NCBI RefSeq assembly: GCF_013201605.1
Contig: NZ_CP053848.1
Coordinates: forward strand, 1-64,000
DNA: 64,000 bases
DNA from: Campylobacter ornithocola
Lineage (GTDB): Bacteria; Campylobacterota; Campylobacteria; Campylobacterales; Campylobacteraceae
Direction of reading: 5' to 3'
The translations under genes were made by a program, and so were the position numbers. The notes beneath the pieces were generated by a model. The model made no database searches, was not told the origin of the DNA, and worked only from the letters and a program-made list of their open reading frames with translations. Shown in pieces: positions 11,691 to 24,407 of this stretch (position 1 is its first letter; every line of letters starts with the position of its first letter).

Positions 11691-12309
11691 CTTCTTGATA
11701 AACACAATGTTTAAAAATAAATTGATGGTCTTGAGGTAAATTTTCAAATAAAGCATTTGCTAAATTTCTTATCTCCCAAAGGGCTGATTTTGAACTTCTT
11801 AGAGTGATAAAATTCTGTAAACTTCTTGCATTGATAGTTAAGGTTAATTCTGTTTTATAGCTTTCTGGTAAGCAGTATTTTGCTATGTCTAAACTAATGC
11901 TATTTTGCAAAATCAAACGCAAATTTTCTAAAGCTTTAATACTTGCATTATCCACCACTTCATTTCCGGTTAATACTAGGTACCTTTTAGCATTTTCAAA
12001 GTTATTTTCTTTAAATTCACTTTCATTTCTTAGTTCTTTCAAAGTATATCTTGTGCTTTTTACGCTAGGACTAGTGTGGCGGTGTCTTGCAACTTCTTGT
12101 AAGCATGCTCTTGAAATACCTTGTATATAAAAAGTATAGTTTAAATGCTCTAAGGTTGAAGCATGTTTGAATTTATTTCCTACTCGATCGATTAATTCTT
12201 TATCTTTTTCGCCACCACAATCGCCTTTGTCAAAACTTTGCCAACATGTTCTTGTCGCATGAGAGCATACAGAAAGTGGAGTATGATTTAATAATGTGAT
12301 TTTCATCAA
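11674..12309 (-). CDS. thyX: Flavin-dependent thymidylate synthase ThyX
   Basis: The 211-residue protein contains the ThyX signature RHRHTSPSVKSTRY (RHRxxSxNxxSxR form, with Val replacing the usual Asn). It makes dTMP from dUMP using FAD, NADPH and methylene-tetrahydrofolate. This route replaces ThyA in campylobacters. It is divergent from pyrG; their 97-nt gap must hold both promoters. The C-terminal coding end overlaps the shared terminator. Confidence 0.95.
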   Translation of the reverse strand: MMKITLLNHTPLSVCSHATRTCWQSFDKGDCGGEKDKELIDRVGNKFKHASTLEHLNYTFYIQGISRACLQEVARHRHTSPSVKSTRYTLKELRNESEFKENNFENAKRYLVLTGNEVVDNASIKALENLRLILQNSISLDIAKYCLPESYKTELTLTINARSLQNFITLRSSKSALWEIRNLANALFENLPQDHQFIFKHCVYQEENSQD

Positions 12310-12373
12310 AAAATTCCTTCAAAAATAATTGAATTTTACACAAATGTTTATAAAAATAAAATTTTTTATTCGT

Positions 12374-12379
12374 TATAAT
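12374..12379 (+). promoter_or_regulatory. Predicted -10 element of pyrG
   Basis: TATAAT lies 28 nt upstream of the pyrG ATG in A/T-rich DNA, with AAGG (12396-12399) as ribosome binding site. This is a motif match only. Confidence 0.45.
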
Positions 12380-12397
12380 TTTAAAAAAAGAAATTAA

Positions 12398-15605
<3,208 letters not shown>

Positions 15606-15672
15606 TTTATTAACTTAATTATATATTTTTATTTATAAATTTTCTATAGCATAAGCATTATAAAGGAGTAAA

Positions 15673-16251
15673 ATGTTAAAAAGAATTTTATTACTATTAG
15701 TATTTTTTAATTTTACTTTTGCCTTTGATACAAAAATTTTTATAGGCGATACTTATATACCTGAAAATTTCTATAAGTATGATAAAGACTTTAAAGCAGC
15801 GGCTAGAAAATATAATATACCTATGGCTTTACTTAAAGCCATAGCTTTAACGGAAAATGCTACATATAAGCATAATATCATCGGTAAAAATAAAAATCAA
15901 ACAAGAGATTATGGTTTAATGCAAATTAATAGCATTCACTTAAAACGCTATGGAATTGATGAGAAAGAGATTGTAAAATCTAGTGTAAATATAGACACAG
16001 CTGCAAGATTGCTTCATGAGATTATACAAAAGTATGGTTTTAGTTGGAATGCTATTGGAAGATATCATTCAGCAAATGATAAATACAAAAACATCTGGCT
16101 TGATAAAGTAATGAAGAATTTAGTTGCTATAGTTTTAAAAGATAGTAAAGATCTCTTTGTAATGGAAAAATTTAGAGCCTTTAAACTTGCTTCTCTTTTG
16201 ATGAATGTAGATAAAGAACAATACAGATTTTTATTAGCAAGTAATAATTAA
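15673..16251 (+). CDS. Secreted lytic transglycosylase, SLT/VirB1-like
   Basis: The 192-residue protein has a signal peptide (first ~18 residues, KRILLLLVFFNFTFA). A goose-lysozyme/SLT fold follows. The presumed catalytic Glu61 lies in AIALTENA and is followed by RDYGLMQINSIH, which matches the GLMQ motif. ARLLHEII and WNAIGRYHSA complete the domain. It should cleave peptidoglycan glycan strands in the periplasm. Family 1 VirB1-like enzymes often open the wall for large complexes, but no secretion genes are near. A separate promoter in the 67-nt AT-rich gap and AAAGGAG ribosome binding site are present. Confidence 0.88.
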   Translation: MLKRILLLLVFFNFTFAFDTKIFIGDTYIPENFYKYDKDFKAAARKYNIPMALLKAIALTENATYKHNIIGKNKNQTRDYGLMQINSIHLKRYGIDEKEIVKSSVNIDTAARLLHEIIQKYGFSWNAIGRYHSANDKYKNIWLDKVMKNLVAIVLKDSKDLFVMEKFRAFKLASLLMNVDKEQYRFLLASNN

Positions 16252-16252
16252 T

Positions 16253-16282
16253 AAAACAAGAAATTATAAATTTTCTTGTTTT
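16253..16282. terminator. Bidirectional terminator between the transglycosylase gene and prfA
   Basis: An inverted repeat AAAACAAGAAA (16253-16263) / TTTCTTGTTTT (16272-16282) separates two convergent genes. It overlaps the last codons and stop of prfA. Confidence 0.65.
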
Positions 16283-17331
16283 AAGGCTTCTGCTTGATAA
16301 TAAGCGATTAGCGGTTCAATAATCTCATCAAAAAGACCACTTTCTAAAATTGCATCAAGTCTATATAAAGTAAGATTTATTCTATGATCACTAATTCTAT
16401 TTTGAGGGAAATTATAAGTGCGTATGCGTTCACTTCTATCGCCACTTCCAACTTGTGATTTTCTTGCTTGGCTTTCTTTTGCTAAGCGTTCTTGTTCTTG
16501 CATTTCAAAAAGTCTTGCTTTTAAGACTTTCATGGCACTTTCTTTGTTTTTATGTTGGCTTTTACCATCTTGATTTACTACAACTATACCTGTTGGAATG
16601 TGAGTGATTCTTACAGCACTATCTGTGGTATTTACGCTCTGTCCACCATGACCGCTACTACGCATTACATCGATTTTTAAATCATTTGGATTGATTTGAA
16701 TTTCAACATCATCAACTTCAGGCATAATAGCCACTGTAATAGCTGAAGTATGAACTCTACCTTGAGATTCTGTCTCGGGCACTCTTTGAACTCTATGTGT
16801 TCCACCTTCATATTTTAGTCTTGAATAAGCACCATTTCCTTTGATGAGAATGATGATTTCTTTAAATCCCCCTACGCTACCTTCGCTTGAGCTCACGATT
16901 TCGTATTTATAGTCGCGATTTTCTGCATAGCGTATATAAGCTTTTACTAAGTCCCCAACAAATAAAGAAGCTTCATCGCCACCTGTGCCTGCACGAATTT
17001 CTAAAAAGATATTTTTATCATCATTTGGATCTTTAGGTAGTAAAAGAATTTTTAATTCTTCTTCAAGTTGTGGTTTCAAAATTTCAAGATTTTTAAGCTC
17101 TTCTTTTGCAAGTTCCCCTAATTCAGCATCGGATAAAAGAAGTTTATTTTCTTCTATATCATCTAAGGTTTTAATATATTCTTTTGCTTTTTCTACTATA
17201 GGTTCTAAATTTTTTTGCTCTTTAGATAGAGCTGTCATTTTAGAAATATCATTAGAGATATTAACATCGCTAAGAAGAGTATTTAACTCATCAAAGCGTG
17301 CTAAAAAAGGTTTGAGTTTATCAGCTAACAT
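16264..17331 (-). CDS. prfA: Peptide chain release factor 1
   Basis: The 355-residue factor carries the catalytic GGQ in [18 protein letters not shown] and the [21 protein letters not shown] segment that includes the region around the stop-codon-reading motif. RF1 reads UAG and UAA and releases the completed peptide. It lies 4 nt downstream of rpsT on the same strand, forming a translation-linked pair. Length is typical. Confidence 0.97.
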   Translation of the reverse strand: MLADKLKPFLARFDELNTLLSDVNISNDISKMTALSKEQKNLEPIVEKAKEYIKTLDDIEENKLLLSDAELGELAKEELKNLEILKPQLEEELKILLLPKDPNDDKNIFLEIRAGTGGDEASLFVGDLVKAYIRYAENRDYKYEIVSSSEGSVGGFKEIIILIKGNGAYSRLKYEGGTHRVQRVPETESQGRVHTSAITVAIMPEVDDVEIQINPNDLKIDVMRSSGHGGQSVNTTDSAVRITHIPTGIVVVNQDGKSQHKNKESAMKVLKARLFEMQEQERLAKESQARKSQVGSGDRSERIRTYNFPQNRISDHRINLTLYRLDAILESGLFDEIIEPLIAYYQAEALKQENL

Positions 17332-17335
17332 TAAA

Positions 17336-17599
17336 TTATGCTAATTTATTTACCAATAATGCTAATCTGCTAACACGGCGTGATGCAGTTTGTTTTTTCA
17401 AAAATCCGCGACTTACCATAGCGTGAATACTTTTATTAGCTACTTTTAATGCATTTTGTGCAGCTTCTTTATCATTGTTTGCTGCTGCTTCACGAACAGC
17501 TTTTGTAATGTTTTTTAATCTTGTTCTATAAAATCTATTTCTTTCAGTTCTTTTGATAGTTTGTCTTGCTCTTTTTTCAGCAGATTTATGGTTTGCCAT
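17336..17599 (-). CDS. rpsT: 30S ribosomal protein S20
   Basis: The 87-residue, lysine/arginine-rich helical protein begins [21 protein letters not shown], which is diagnostic of S20. It binds 16S rRNA in early assembly of the small subunit. The ribosome binding site reads AAGGAAAATT ATG on the minus strand. It heads an rpsT-prfA transcription unit. Confidence 0.97.
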   Translation of the reverse strand: MANHKSAEKRARQTIKRTERNRFYRTRLKNITKAVREAAANNDKEAAQNALKVANKSIHAMVSRGFLKKQTASRRVSRLALLVNKLA

Positions 17600-17688
17600 A
17601 ATTTTCCTTTTTTATATAAATTAAATTGCTAATTATACAAAATTAAAATTAAATTTTAATTAATTTAAGTATTTTTAAAGTATTAATT

Positions 17689-18450
17689 TTAATATTTGAC
17701 ATCGTTTGTTTTTAGAAAATCTCGTAGTTTTTCATACTCACTATTTTCTAAGTAACGATACTTTCCAGCTTTTAACATGCCAAGATCTAATGCCCCAAAT
17801 GCCACTCTTTTAAGATCCATCACTTCTAAATCAAAATACCCAAAAAAACGTCTTAGCTCTCTATTTTTACCTTCATTAATGATTACTTTTAGCTTCGTAT
17901 AGCCTCCACTAGAACCAAAAATTTCAAAGCCTAAAAATGGAGCAAAACTCATTGAGGTTATTTTGGTTTTAGCGTGAGCTCCTTTTTTTTCATTTTGAAT
18001 TTCTAAGCCATTTTGCATAGCTTCGATGACATTTTTATCTATGCTGCCTTTTACTTTTAAATAATATTCTCTTTCTAAATCACTATGCATAAGTGCATTT
18101 GCTATCACAGGTGAGTCAGTTAGTAAAAGTAAACCTTCACTTGCAAAGTCAAGCCTTCCTATGCTAAGCCAAGTACTAAATTGTTTTGGCAAAGTATGAT
18201 AGATGGTTTTTCTACCTCTATCATCTTTTTTACTAACTATTTCACCTTTTTGTTTATGATAAATGATGACTGAAAATTGTGTTTTTTTATGGAGTTTTTT
18301 ACCATTGATAAAAACTTTATCTTCGGAATTTACACTATCACTTAGCAAGGCTGTTTTTTTATTGATTTTTACTAAGCCTTGCTTGATTAGTTCATCAGCC
18401 TCACGGCGAGAATATTTGCTATTGTGTGAGATGAATTTATTAATTCTCAT
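17689..18450 (-). CDS. rRNA pseudouridine synthase, RsuA/RluB family
   Basis: The 253-residue protein has an N-terminal S4 RNA-binding domain (RINKFISHNSKYSRREADELI) and the RsuA-type catalytic motif GRLDFASEGLLLLT, whose Asp is the nucleophile. GKNRELRRFFGYF is also diagnostic. RluB versus RsuA cannot be settled from motifs alone. RluB (23S rRNA) is favoured because the same order, rluB then RNase J then ksgA, occurs in C. jejuni. Its ATG overlaps the stop of the upstream membrane-protein gene as ATGA. Confidence 0.9.
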   Translation of the reverse strand: MRINKFISHNSKYSRREADELIKQGLVKINKKTALLSDSVNSEDKVFINGKKLHKKTQFSVIIYHKQKGEIVSKKDDRGRKTIYHTLPKQFSTWLSIGRLDFASEGLLLLTDSPVIANALMHSDLEREYYLKVKGSIDKNVIEAMQNGLEIQNEKKGAHAKTKITSMSFAPFLGFEIFGSSGGYTKLKVIINEGKNRELRRFFGYFDLEVMDLKRVAFGALDLGMLKAGKYRYLENSEYEKLRDFLKTNDVKY

Positions 18451-19787
18451 TTATTTTGCCTTAGTTTGTTTGAAAAATTAATTCGTGATTTTAACATTTT
18501 TATTATTTGCATTTGCTTTTTATAAGAAATTAAAAACATGAAAAGTATCAAAGAAACAATAAAATTGAAATATATTCCATTAGAAAAAATATTGATTATG
18601 GTATCGATATTTTTTATAGTATTTTGAGAAAAATAATATGGTAAATATATTAATGCATTTACCATAATGCTTATCAAAAATGTAAATTTAAAAAGTCCTA
18701 AAGCATAAAAAATACACTTTATACTATAACTTAAATGAAAAATAATATAAGCAAGATAAAGAGATTTTATAATGTTGGAAATTTGGTTATTTAAATTTAA
18801 TCCTACTAAATTTGCTATGATATCAATATAAAAATAGCTTGTGATAAATAAAAATACAAAAATGTTATTTGTCAAAAATACAAAAATCAATTTGTTTTTA
18901 AAAGAAATTTTATCTTTTCCTGCAATAATTTTTTGAATAATATTGCCAAAACTTAAAATCAAAGCAAGTATAATTCCCCAAAAATAAGCCATAGCTGTAA
19001 AGTATTCACTATTTTTGTGCATTAGATTTAAACTTGTTAAAATTACAACTATATAAGATGTGTTGTCTAAGAGTTGTTCTATAGCTGGATACATATGTTC
19101 TTTTGAAAAGAATTGTTTTTTAATATACATATAGTAGATTTTGTAATTTTTTATTAAAGACTTATATATAAAAATTTTTGTTTGTACGCAATAATATATA
19201 CTACTTACTATTAATACTAAATTAGAAAAAATAGAGCTTGTATTTACAGAATATACACCAAAATCTGTATAGTTTAAGAAAATAAGATCTATAAAAAAAC
19301 TAATGGTAAATTTTAATGAAACAAATAAAACTAGTATGTTTCTTTTTTCTTTTATTAAAAACAAGGTGGTAAAAAACAATACAACAAATTCTAAGCAACC
19401 ATTAAGCCATTGAAAATATAAAAATAGATAGTGTGAATTTATATCATAATTAACAATTTTTGCAATTAACCAAATACCTCCGCTCCATCCTATGCAAATA
19501 AATAAAAAGCAAAAAAGTAAAACAAAGTAAAATATTTTTAGTGGATTTTTTTTATTTTGCTCCAAAAGATAGAATAATGGTGCAATTAAAAAGGCTTGCA
19601 ATATTTCTAATGTAGCTTGAAGCCAAGTTATTTGAGAAAGAATATCTAATTGGTTTATATCGCTTTGTATAAAATAAATTCTAAAAAATTCATTGATTTT
19701 TGGTAAAAAATATAGTAGTAAAAAAATGAAGAAATAGGATATATTATTTTTTAATAATTTTAAACAATCATTTTTTAAATTTCTCAT
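18447..19787 (-). CDS. Polytopic membrane protein of unknown function, possibly MOP/MATE-like
   Basis: The 446-residue protein is almost entirely hydrophobic, with about 12 predicted membrane segments separated by short lysine-rich loops (for example YFFIFLLLYFLP, FYFVLLFCFLFICIGWSG, MFLISYK near the end). Early features (an ILQAFLIAPLFYLLEQ helix) and the 12-segment plan resemble the MATE/flippase superfamily, but no motif fixes this. It is more AT-rich, with many Ile/Phe/Lys/Asn codons, than its neighbours. It sits between rnj and rluB and overlaps rluB by 4 nt (ATGA), so rluB may depend on its translation. A terminator separates it from rnj. Confidence 0.7.
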   Translation of the reverse strand: MRNLKNDCLKLLKNNISYFFIFLLLYFLPKINEFFRIYFIQSDINQLDILSQITWLQATLEILQAFLIAPLFYLLEQNKKNPLKIFYFVLLFCFLFICIGWSGGIWLIAKIVNYDINSHYLFLYFQWLNGCLEFVVLFFTTLFLIKEKRNILVLFVSLKFTISFFIDLIFLNYTDFGVYSVNTSSIFSNLVLIVSSIYYCVQTKIFIYKSLIKNYKIYYMYIKKQFFSKEHMYPAIEQLLDNTSYIVVILTSLNLMHKNSEYFTAMAYFWGIILALILSFGNIIQKIIAGKDKISFKNKLIFVFLTNNIFVFLFITSYFYIDIIANLVGLNLNNQISNIIKSLYLAYIIFHLSYSIKCIFYALGLFKFTFLISIMVNALIYLPYYFSQNTIKNIDTIINIFSNGIYFNFIVSLILFMFLISYKKQMQIIKMLKSRINFSNKLRQNK

Positions 19788-19815
19788 TGTTTTTAACTCT
19801 AGAAAATTTAAAATT

Positions 19816-19846
19816 ATCCAAAGTTTTATTGTAAAAAACTTTGGAT
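19816..19846 (-). terminator. Terminator of the ksgA-rnj unit
   Basis: A 12-bp stem, ATCCAAAGTTTT / AAAACTTTGGAT, with a 7-nt loop, lies just after the RNase J stop on the minus strand. AATTTTAAATTTTC follows in the direction of transcription. It should separate rnj from the membrane-protein gene downstream. Confidence 0.65.
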
Positions 19847-19851
19847 GGTAA

Positions 19852-21810
19852 TTACATCACAAAAATAGTTGGTACTATGGTTGGATATTTTTTGATTTTT
19901 CTAAAAATATGCTTTCTTAGTACTTGTCTAATTTGAGCTTCTAAAACTTTCGGATTATCTAAAATTTCATCTTTTACATTAGGGAAAAATTGACTTAAAA
20001 CATCACTCATTTCTTTTGAGAATGCTCCATCTTGTTTATCAGCTACCAAGCCATAACTAAATACTCTTGGCTTATTAATAAGAGTTTTACTTGCTTTATC
20101 AAGCTGAGCGATGATGACAACTATACCGCTATCTGCTAGTTTTTGTCTATCAATTACCACATCATCTGCGATTTGTTTGTTGATTTGATTATCTACAAAG
20201 ACTTTTCCTGTTTTAACTGTTTTTACACGTTTGATGTATTTTTGGCAAAGTTCTACTTGATCTCCATCACTCATTAAGTAGATATTTCTTTCAGGTATGC
20301 CACATTTTAGTGCGGTTTCTTTGTGCTTGTTGATATGATTGTACTCTCCATGTACTGGTAAGAAAAATTTAGGTTTTACTAAAGTTAGCATGAGCTTTTG
20401 TTCTTCTATACTAGCATGTCCACTTACATGAATTTCACTAAATTCTTGATAAGCTACTTTAGCTCCTGCTTTTAAAAGAAAATCAAGCACAGCAGAAACA
20501 TTTGCTTCATTACCCGGTATTGCTTTAGCTGAAATGATAACTTGATCGCTAGGTTTGATTTTGATAAATTTATGCTCATCAGTTGCCATTCTATATAAAG
20601 CACTCATGGTCTCGCCTTGACTTCCTGTTGTGACAATTAGTACTTCATTATCTTTATATTTGCTTACTTCATCTGCGTCAATGAAAATTTTTCTGTCAAG
20701 CTTGATATAGCCAAGTTCCATAGTAGTATAGAGATTTCTTTCCATAGAACGCCCTATAACACATACTTTTCTACCATATTTTAAACCATAGCTAATAGCT
20801 TGATATACACGGTGGATGTTAGAACTAAAGGTACTCATGATTACCCTGCCTTTAGTTTTGGCAAAAATTTGATCAAAAGTAGGCCCTACGGAGCTTTCAC
20901 TTTTTGTATAACCTTCTTTATATGAGTTTGTACTATCGCTTAAAAGACAAAGCACACCTTCTTCACCATATTGAGCTAAACGACTTAAATCCGTTGGATA
21001 ACCATCGATTGGTGTTTGATCTATTTTAAAATCTCCTGTGTGAATGATGGTTCCTGCTTTAGTTTTAATAGCTAAAGCACAAGCATCGATGATAGAGTGG
21101 GTTATATGAATCCATTCTAAATTAAACTCACCTATTTCATAAATTTGTCTTTTTGTTATAGGTCTAAACCATTTACGCTCAGCTTTTAAACCATGCTCTT
21201 CAAATTTATTTGAAATCATACCTAGTGCTAAAGGTGTTGCATAGATAGGAAATTGAAATTCTTTGAAAAAATATGGCACAGCACCGATGTGATCTTCATG
21301 AGCGTGAGTGATGATGATAGCACGAATTTTGTTTTTAATCTTTCTTACATAGTCAAAATCAGGTATGATAATATCTACTCCATGCATGGTTCCATCTGGA
21401 AAACTCATACCTATATCAACAATAATTGCATCGTTGTTGGTTTCAAATATAGTAATATTTCCACCAATTTCTCCAAGCCCACCCAAAGGAGTAATACGAA
21501 TTTTGTGTTCACTTGAGTTATTATATTTTAAAGGGTAAAGTCTTAGCTCATGCATGATTTTATTAGCTTCTATGCTTTTAGCAAGTTCTATTTGCCATTC
21601 TTCATTACCATTTAGTTTAGAAGGTAAATTTCTATTTTTTTTCTTTTTCTTTTTCTCTTCATTATTTTCAGCTTGAGTATTTTCTACTTTTGTTTCATTT
21701 TTAATTTCACTATTTTGTTCTTGATTTTGTGAGTCTTTTTTTCTTTTATTTCTAAATTTATTAAATTTTTTAGGTTTATTTTGCTCTTGATTTTTGTTTT
21801 CTTCGCTCAT
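19852..21810 (-). CDS. rnj: Ribonuclease J
   Basis: The metallo-beta-lactamase/beta-CASP ribonuclease has the zinc motif THAHEDHIG, GDFKIDQTP, SDSTNSY, STFSSNIHR and the PVHGEYNH motif. It performs 5' exonuclease and endonuclease RNA decay and rRNA maturation. The first ~75 residues are a charged, low-complexity Lys/Asn/Glu-rich extension, also known in Helicobacter RNase J. The start is set at ATG 21810 (MSEENKN) because AAGGA lies 5 nt before it. An ATG 6 nt earlier would sit on the ribosome binding site. It overlaps ksgA by about 35 nt. Confidence 0.95.
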   Translation of the reverse strand: MSEENKNQEQNKPKKFNKFRNKRKKDSQNQEQNSEIKNETKVENTQAENNEEKKKKKKNRNLPSKLNGNEEWQIELAKSIEANKIMHELRLYPLKYNNSSEHKIRITPLGGLGEIGGNITIFETNNDAIIVDIGMSFPDGTMHGVDIIIPDFDYVRKIKNKIRAIIITHAHEDHIGAVPYFFKEFQFPIYATPLALGMISNKFEEHGLKAERKWFRPITKRQIYEIGEFNLEWIHITHSIIDACALAIKTKAGTIIHTGDFKIDQTPIDGYPTDLSRLAQYGEEGVLCLLSDSTNSYKEGYTKSESSVGPTFDQIFAKTKGRVIMSTFSSNIHRVYQAISYGLKYGRKVCVIGRSMERNLYTTMELGYIKLDRKIFIDADEVSKYKDNEVLIVTTGSQGETMSALYRMATDEHKFIKIKPSDQVIISAKAIPGNEANVSAVLDFLLKAGAKVAYQEFSEIHVSGHASIEEQKLMLTLVKPKFFLPVHGEYNHINKHKETALKCGIPERNIYLMSDGDQVELCQKYIKRVKTVKTGKVFVDNQINKQIADDVVIDRQKLADSGIVVIIAQLDKASKTLINKPRVFSYGLVADKQDGAFSKEMSDVLSQFFPNVKDEILDNPKVLEAQIRQVLRKHIFRKIKKYPTIVPTIFVM

Positions 21811-22597
21811 AGTCATCCTTTAAATAGTTATAAATTTTAAGGTATGAATCAACGCTAATTTCATGAGCTCTTGAGGTAGAAGAGATGTTTAGTGCTTCAA
21901 ATGCTTTTAAAATTTTTTCTTTTTTATTTTTAAAATTAGATAAGAGTTGTTTTCTAGGATTTTGAAAACAAACTCTAAGAAAATCTTTAAAAGCTTTTAT
22001 ATTTTCACATTTTTGCTGATAATGAGTAGTTTTTATTAGCTTCATTACAGCTGAAGTAATTTTTGGTGGAGGGTTAAAGCTTTGTGGTTGTATATCAAAA
22101 AGCATTTGTCTTTGGCATATTAATGCACAAAGTACTCCTAAAGCCGAAAAATTACTCTCTTTTTCATTTGCACAAAATTTTTGTGCTACTTCTTTTTGCA
22201 CCATTACTATAAGCCCAAGGCAATTTTGATCTTCTAGGGCTTTTAAAATCAAATTTGTAGCAATATAATATGGTAAATTTGCTACTAAAAAGTACTCTTT
22301 ATCGCTTAAACTTCCTTGATTAAATGCATCACTTGCATCTTGATGGATAAGCTCAAAATTTCCACCTTCAATCTCATTTTGAAATTTTTTATTTAAAATA
22401 GGAATCAAATCTTTATCAATCTCATAAGCTCTAATGCGAGCTTGTGGGATTTTCAAAAGTTCTTGCGTTAAATCACCTAAGCCAGGCCCAATCTCAACTA
22501 TATTTTTAGTATCTTTGGGTATGGCTTGGATGATTTTATCTACCACGCTTTTATCACATAAAAAATTCTGTCCAAAATGTTTTTTTGCTTTTATCAT
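21776..22597 (-). CDS. ksgA: 16S rRNA dimethyladenosine transferase KsgA (RsmA)
   Basis: The 273-residue Rossmann methyltransferase starts KKHFGQNFLCDKSVVDKI, the KsgA/RsmA signature, followed by the SAM motif VEIGPGLGDLTQELL and catalytic motif NLPYYIATNLI. It dimethylates two adjacent adenines in helix 45 of 16S rRNA. The 3' end overlaps rnj, so the two are translationally linked. The order ksgA-rnj matches C. jejuni. Confidence 0.95.
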   Translation of the reverse strand: MIKAKKHFGQNFLCDKSVVDKIIQAIPKDTKNIVEIGPGLGDLTQELLKIPQARIRAYEIDKDLIPILNKKFQNEIEGGNFELIHQDASDAFNQGSLSDKEYFLVANLPYYIATNLILKALEDQNCLGLIVMVQKEVAQKFCANEKESNFSALGVLCALICQRQMLFDIQPQSFNPPPKITSAVMKLIKTTHYQQKCENIKAFKDFLRVCFQNPRKQLLSNFKNKKEKILKAFEALNISSTSRAHEISVDSYLKIYNYLKDDYERRKQKSRAK

Positions 22598-22687
22598 AAA
22601 TTTATTTTATCTAAAAAATATTAATTATAGCATTATTTTAAGCACTAATTAGATAAAATTTGAATTATTTTTTATAAAGGCTAATTT

Positions 22688-23221
22688 TTGAAAAATCTTA
22701 TAGTATGTGCAGGTGGAAATGAGGATTTTAAATTTGCACAAAGTATAGGCATAGGTTTGGTTAATTCTGCTTTTTCTCTAGGTAAAATTTTAAGTCAAGT
22801 AAAAGTAGATAGAGTGATATTTATAGGTACATGTGGAATTTATCAAGAAGGAAAAATTTTAGATATTTATGAAAGCTCTAACGCAGCGAATTTAGAATAC
22901 GCAGATTTATTTGATAGTTTTTATACGCCTATAGCAAGTGAGATTAGATTAAATGTTTCACATGAAACTATGATTAATTCTTCAAATTATATTTGTAAAG
23001 ATGAAAATATTGCCAAAGAATTTTTTAAAAAAGGTATGCATATAGAAAATATGGAGGCATATGCAGTGCTTTCTTGTGCAAAAATACAAGAGATAGAAGG
23101 AATTTGTTATTTATGCGCGACAAATTTTTGTAATAAATTTGCACATGAAGATTTTTTAAAAAACCATCAAAAAGCAAAAGAATTATTAAAAGATTTTTTG
23201 TTAGATAAAAAACTTATATAG
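22688..23221 (+). CDS. Nucleoside-phosphorylase-superfamily protein
   Basis: The 177-residue protein uses a TTG start (AAAGG ribosome binding site). It shows features of the purine-nucleoside phosphorylase/MTAN fold: [16 protein letters not shown] in the middle and [14 protein letters not shown] near the C-terminus, where the ENMEA pattern is the purine/ribose-binding site. It is shorter than typical enzymes (~230 residues), so substrate and activity are uncertain. A homologous hypothetical gene lies between ksgA and rlmN in C. jejuni. It is followed by rlmN after 8 nt. Confidence 0.7.
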   Translation: MKNLIVCAGGNEDFKFAQSIGIGLVNSAFSLGKILSQVKVDRVIFIGTCGIYQEGKILDIYESSNAANLEYADLFDSFYTPIASEIRLNVSHETMINSSNYICKDENIAKEFFKKGMHIENMEAYAVLSCAKIQEIEGICYLCATNFCNKFAHEDFLKNHQKAKELLKDFLLDKKLI

Positions 23222-23229
23222 GAAAAAAA

Positions 23230-24300
23230 TTGAGTGAATTAAAAAATATATTAGATTTTACTAAAGAAGAATTAGAAAATTTAGTCCAACCAAAATTTAG
23301 AGCAAAGCAAATTTTTGAATGGGTGTATAAAAAATACGCAGATGATTTTTTACAAATGTCATCTTTACCAAAAGATTTTAGAGTATATTTACAAGAAAAT
23401 TTTCATTTTTCACCTTTAAAATGTGTGAAAGATGAAAAAAGTAAAGATGGTAGTATAAAATATCTTTTTGAACTTTTAGATGGTAAAAAAATAGAAGCTG
23501 TTTTACTTCCTATGAAAGAAGAACTTGTAGATAAAAATGGAAAAATCATCAAACATGCAAGATATACCATTTGTGTTTCCTCTCAAGTGGGTTGTAAAAG
23601 TGGATGTAGTTTTTGTTTAACAGCAAAAGATGGTTTGAAAAGAAATTTGACCGCAGGGGAAATAGTAGGACAAATTTTATGGATTAAAAAACATAACAAC
23701 ATACCTTATGAAAGAAGGGTTAATATAGTCTATATGGGCATGGGTGAGCCTTTGGATAATCTTAAAAATGTTTCTAAGGCAGTTAAAATTTTAGCCGATA
23801 ATGATGCCCTAGCAATAAGCCCTAGAAGACAAACTATAAGCACAAGTGGTTTGGCAAAGCAGATCAAAGAGCTTGGAGAAATGAATTTAGGTGTACTTTT
23901 AGCTATTTCGCTTCATGCTGTAAATGATGAGCTTAGAAGTGAATTAATGCCTATTAATAAAGCTTATAACATAGCAAGTATTATGGAAGCGGTGAGAAAT
24001 TTTCCTATAGATCAGCGTAAAAGAGTTATGTTTGAATATCTTTTAATTGATGAGATAAATGACAAAATAGAACATGCAAAAGAACTAGTCAAACTTTTAA
24101 ATGGTATAAAAGCTAAAGTGAATTTAATACTTTTTAATCCACACGAAGGAAGTTTATATAAGAGACCAAGTGTTGAAAATGCGGTTAAATTTCAAGATTA
24201 TTTAAGTGCTAAGGGTGTTACTTGTACGATAAGAGAAAGCAAAGGACTTGATATTTCAGCTGCATGTGGGCAGCTTAAAGAAAGGCAGAGTAAACAATGA
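23230..24300 (+). CDS. rlmN: 23S rRNA / tRNA adenine-C2 methyltransferase RlmN
   Basis: The 356-residue radical SAM enzyme has the cluster motif CKSGCSFC, the GEIVGQI and MGMGEPLDN motifs, and the C-terminal methyl-carrying cysteine in [11 protein letters not shown]. It methylates A2503 of 23S rRNA and A37 of some tRNAs. The start codon is TTG, with AGGAAAAAA before it. Its TGA overlaps the ATG of a 36-residue membrane peptide. Confidence 0.96.
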   Translation: MSELKNILDFTKEELENLVQPKFRAKQIFEWVYKKYADDFLQMSSLPKDFRVYLQENFHFSPLKCVKDEKSKDGSIKYLFELLDGKKIEAVLLPMKEELVDKNGKIIKHARYTICVSSQVGCKSGCSFCLTAKDGLKRNLTAGEIVGQILWIKKHNNIPYERRVNIVYMGMGEPLDNLKNVSKAVKILADNDALAISPRRQTISTSGLAKQIKELGEMNLGVLLAISLHAVNDELRSELMPINKAYNIASIMEAVRNFPIDQRKRVMFEYLLIDEINDKIEHAKELVKLLNGIKAKVNLILFNPHEGSLYKRPSVENAVKFQDYLSAKGVTCTIRESKGLDISAACGQLKERQSKQ

Positions 24301-24407
24301 CTTTTTTAGATATAGCCCAACTTATTTTTATAAGTATAGTGGTGATTATAGGATTTGGTGGGATTATTTATGTATTAAAAAGCGAAGGGAAAAATAATGA
24401 TAAATAA
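24297..24407 (+). CDS. Small single-span membrane peptide (36 aa)
   Basis: ATGA overlap with the rlmN stop starts a short frame. It encodes [19 protein letters not shown] followed by [17 protein letters not shown] and ends at TAA 24405-24407. The peptide has one strongly hydrophobic segment (residues ~7-27) and a charged C-terminal tail. Its 3' end overlaps the next gene by 11 nt. The tight overlap at both ends, and a similar small hydrophobic gene after rlmN in C. jejuni, support it being real. Function is unknown. Confidence 0.6.
   Translation: MTFLDIAQLIFISIVVIIGFGGIIYVLKSEGKNNDK

Noticed and set aside
11438-11707. Minus-strand frame across the PhnA-domain gene
   Set aside because: Antisense to a recognisable protein and overlaps a terminator.
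16985-17344. Serine/phenylalanine-rich frame of 119 codons antisense to prfA
   Set aside because: Shadow of the well-supported prfA gene; no start context or domain.
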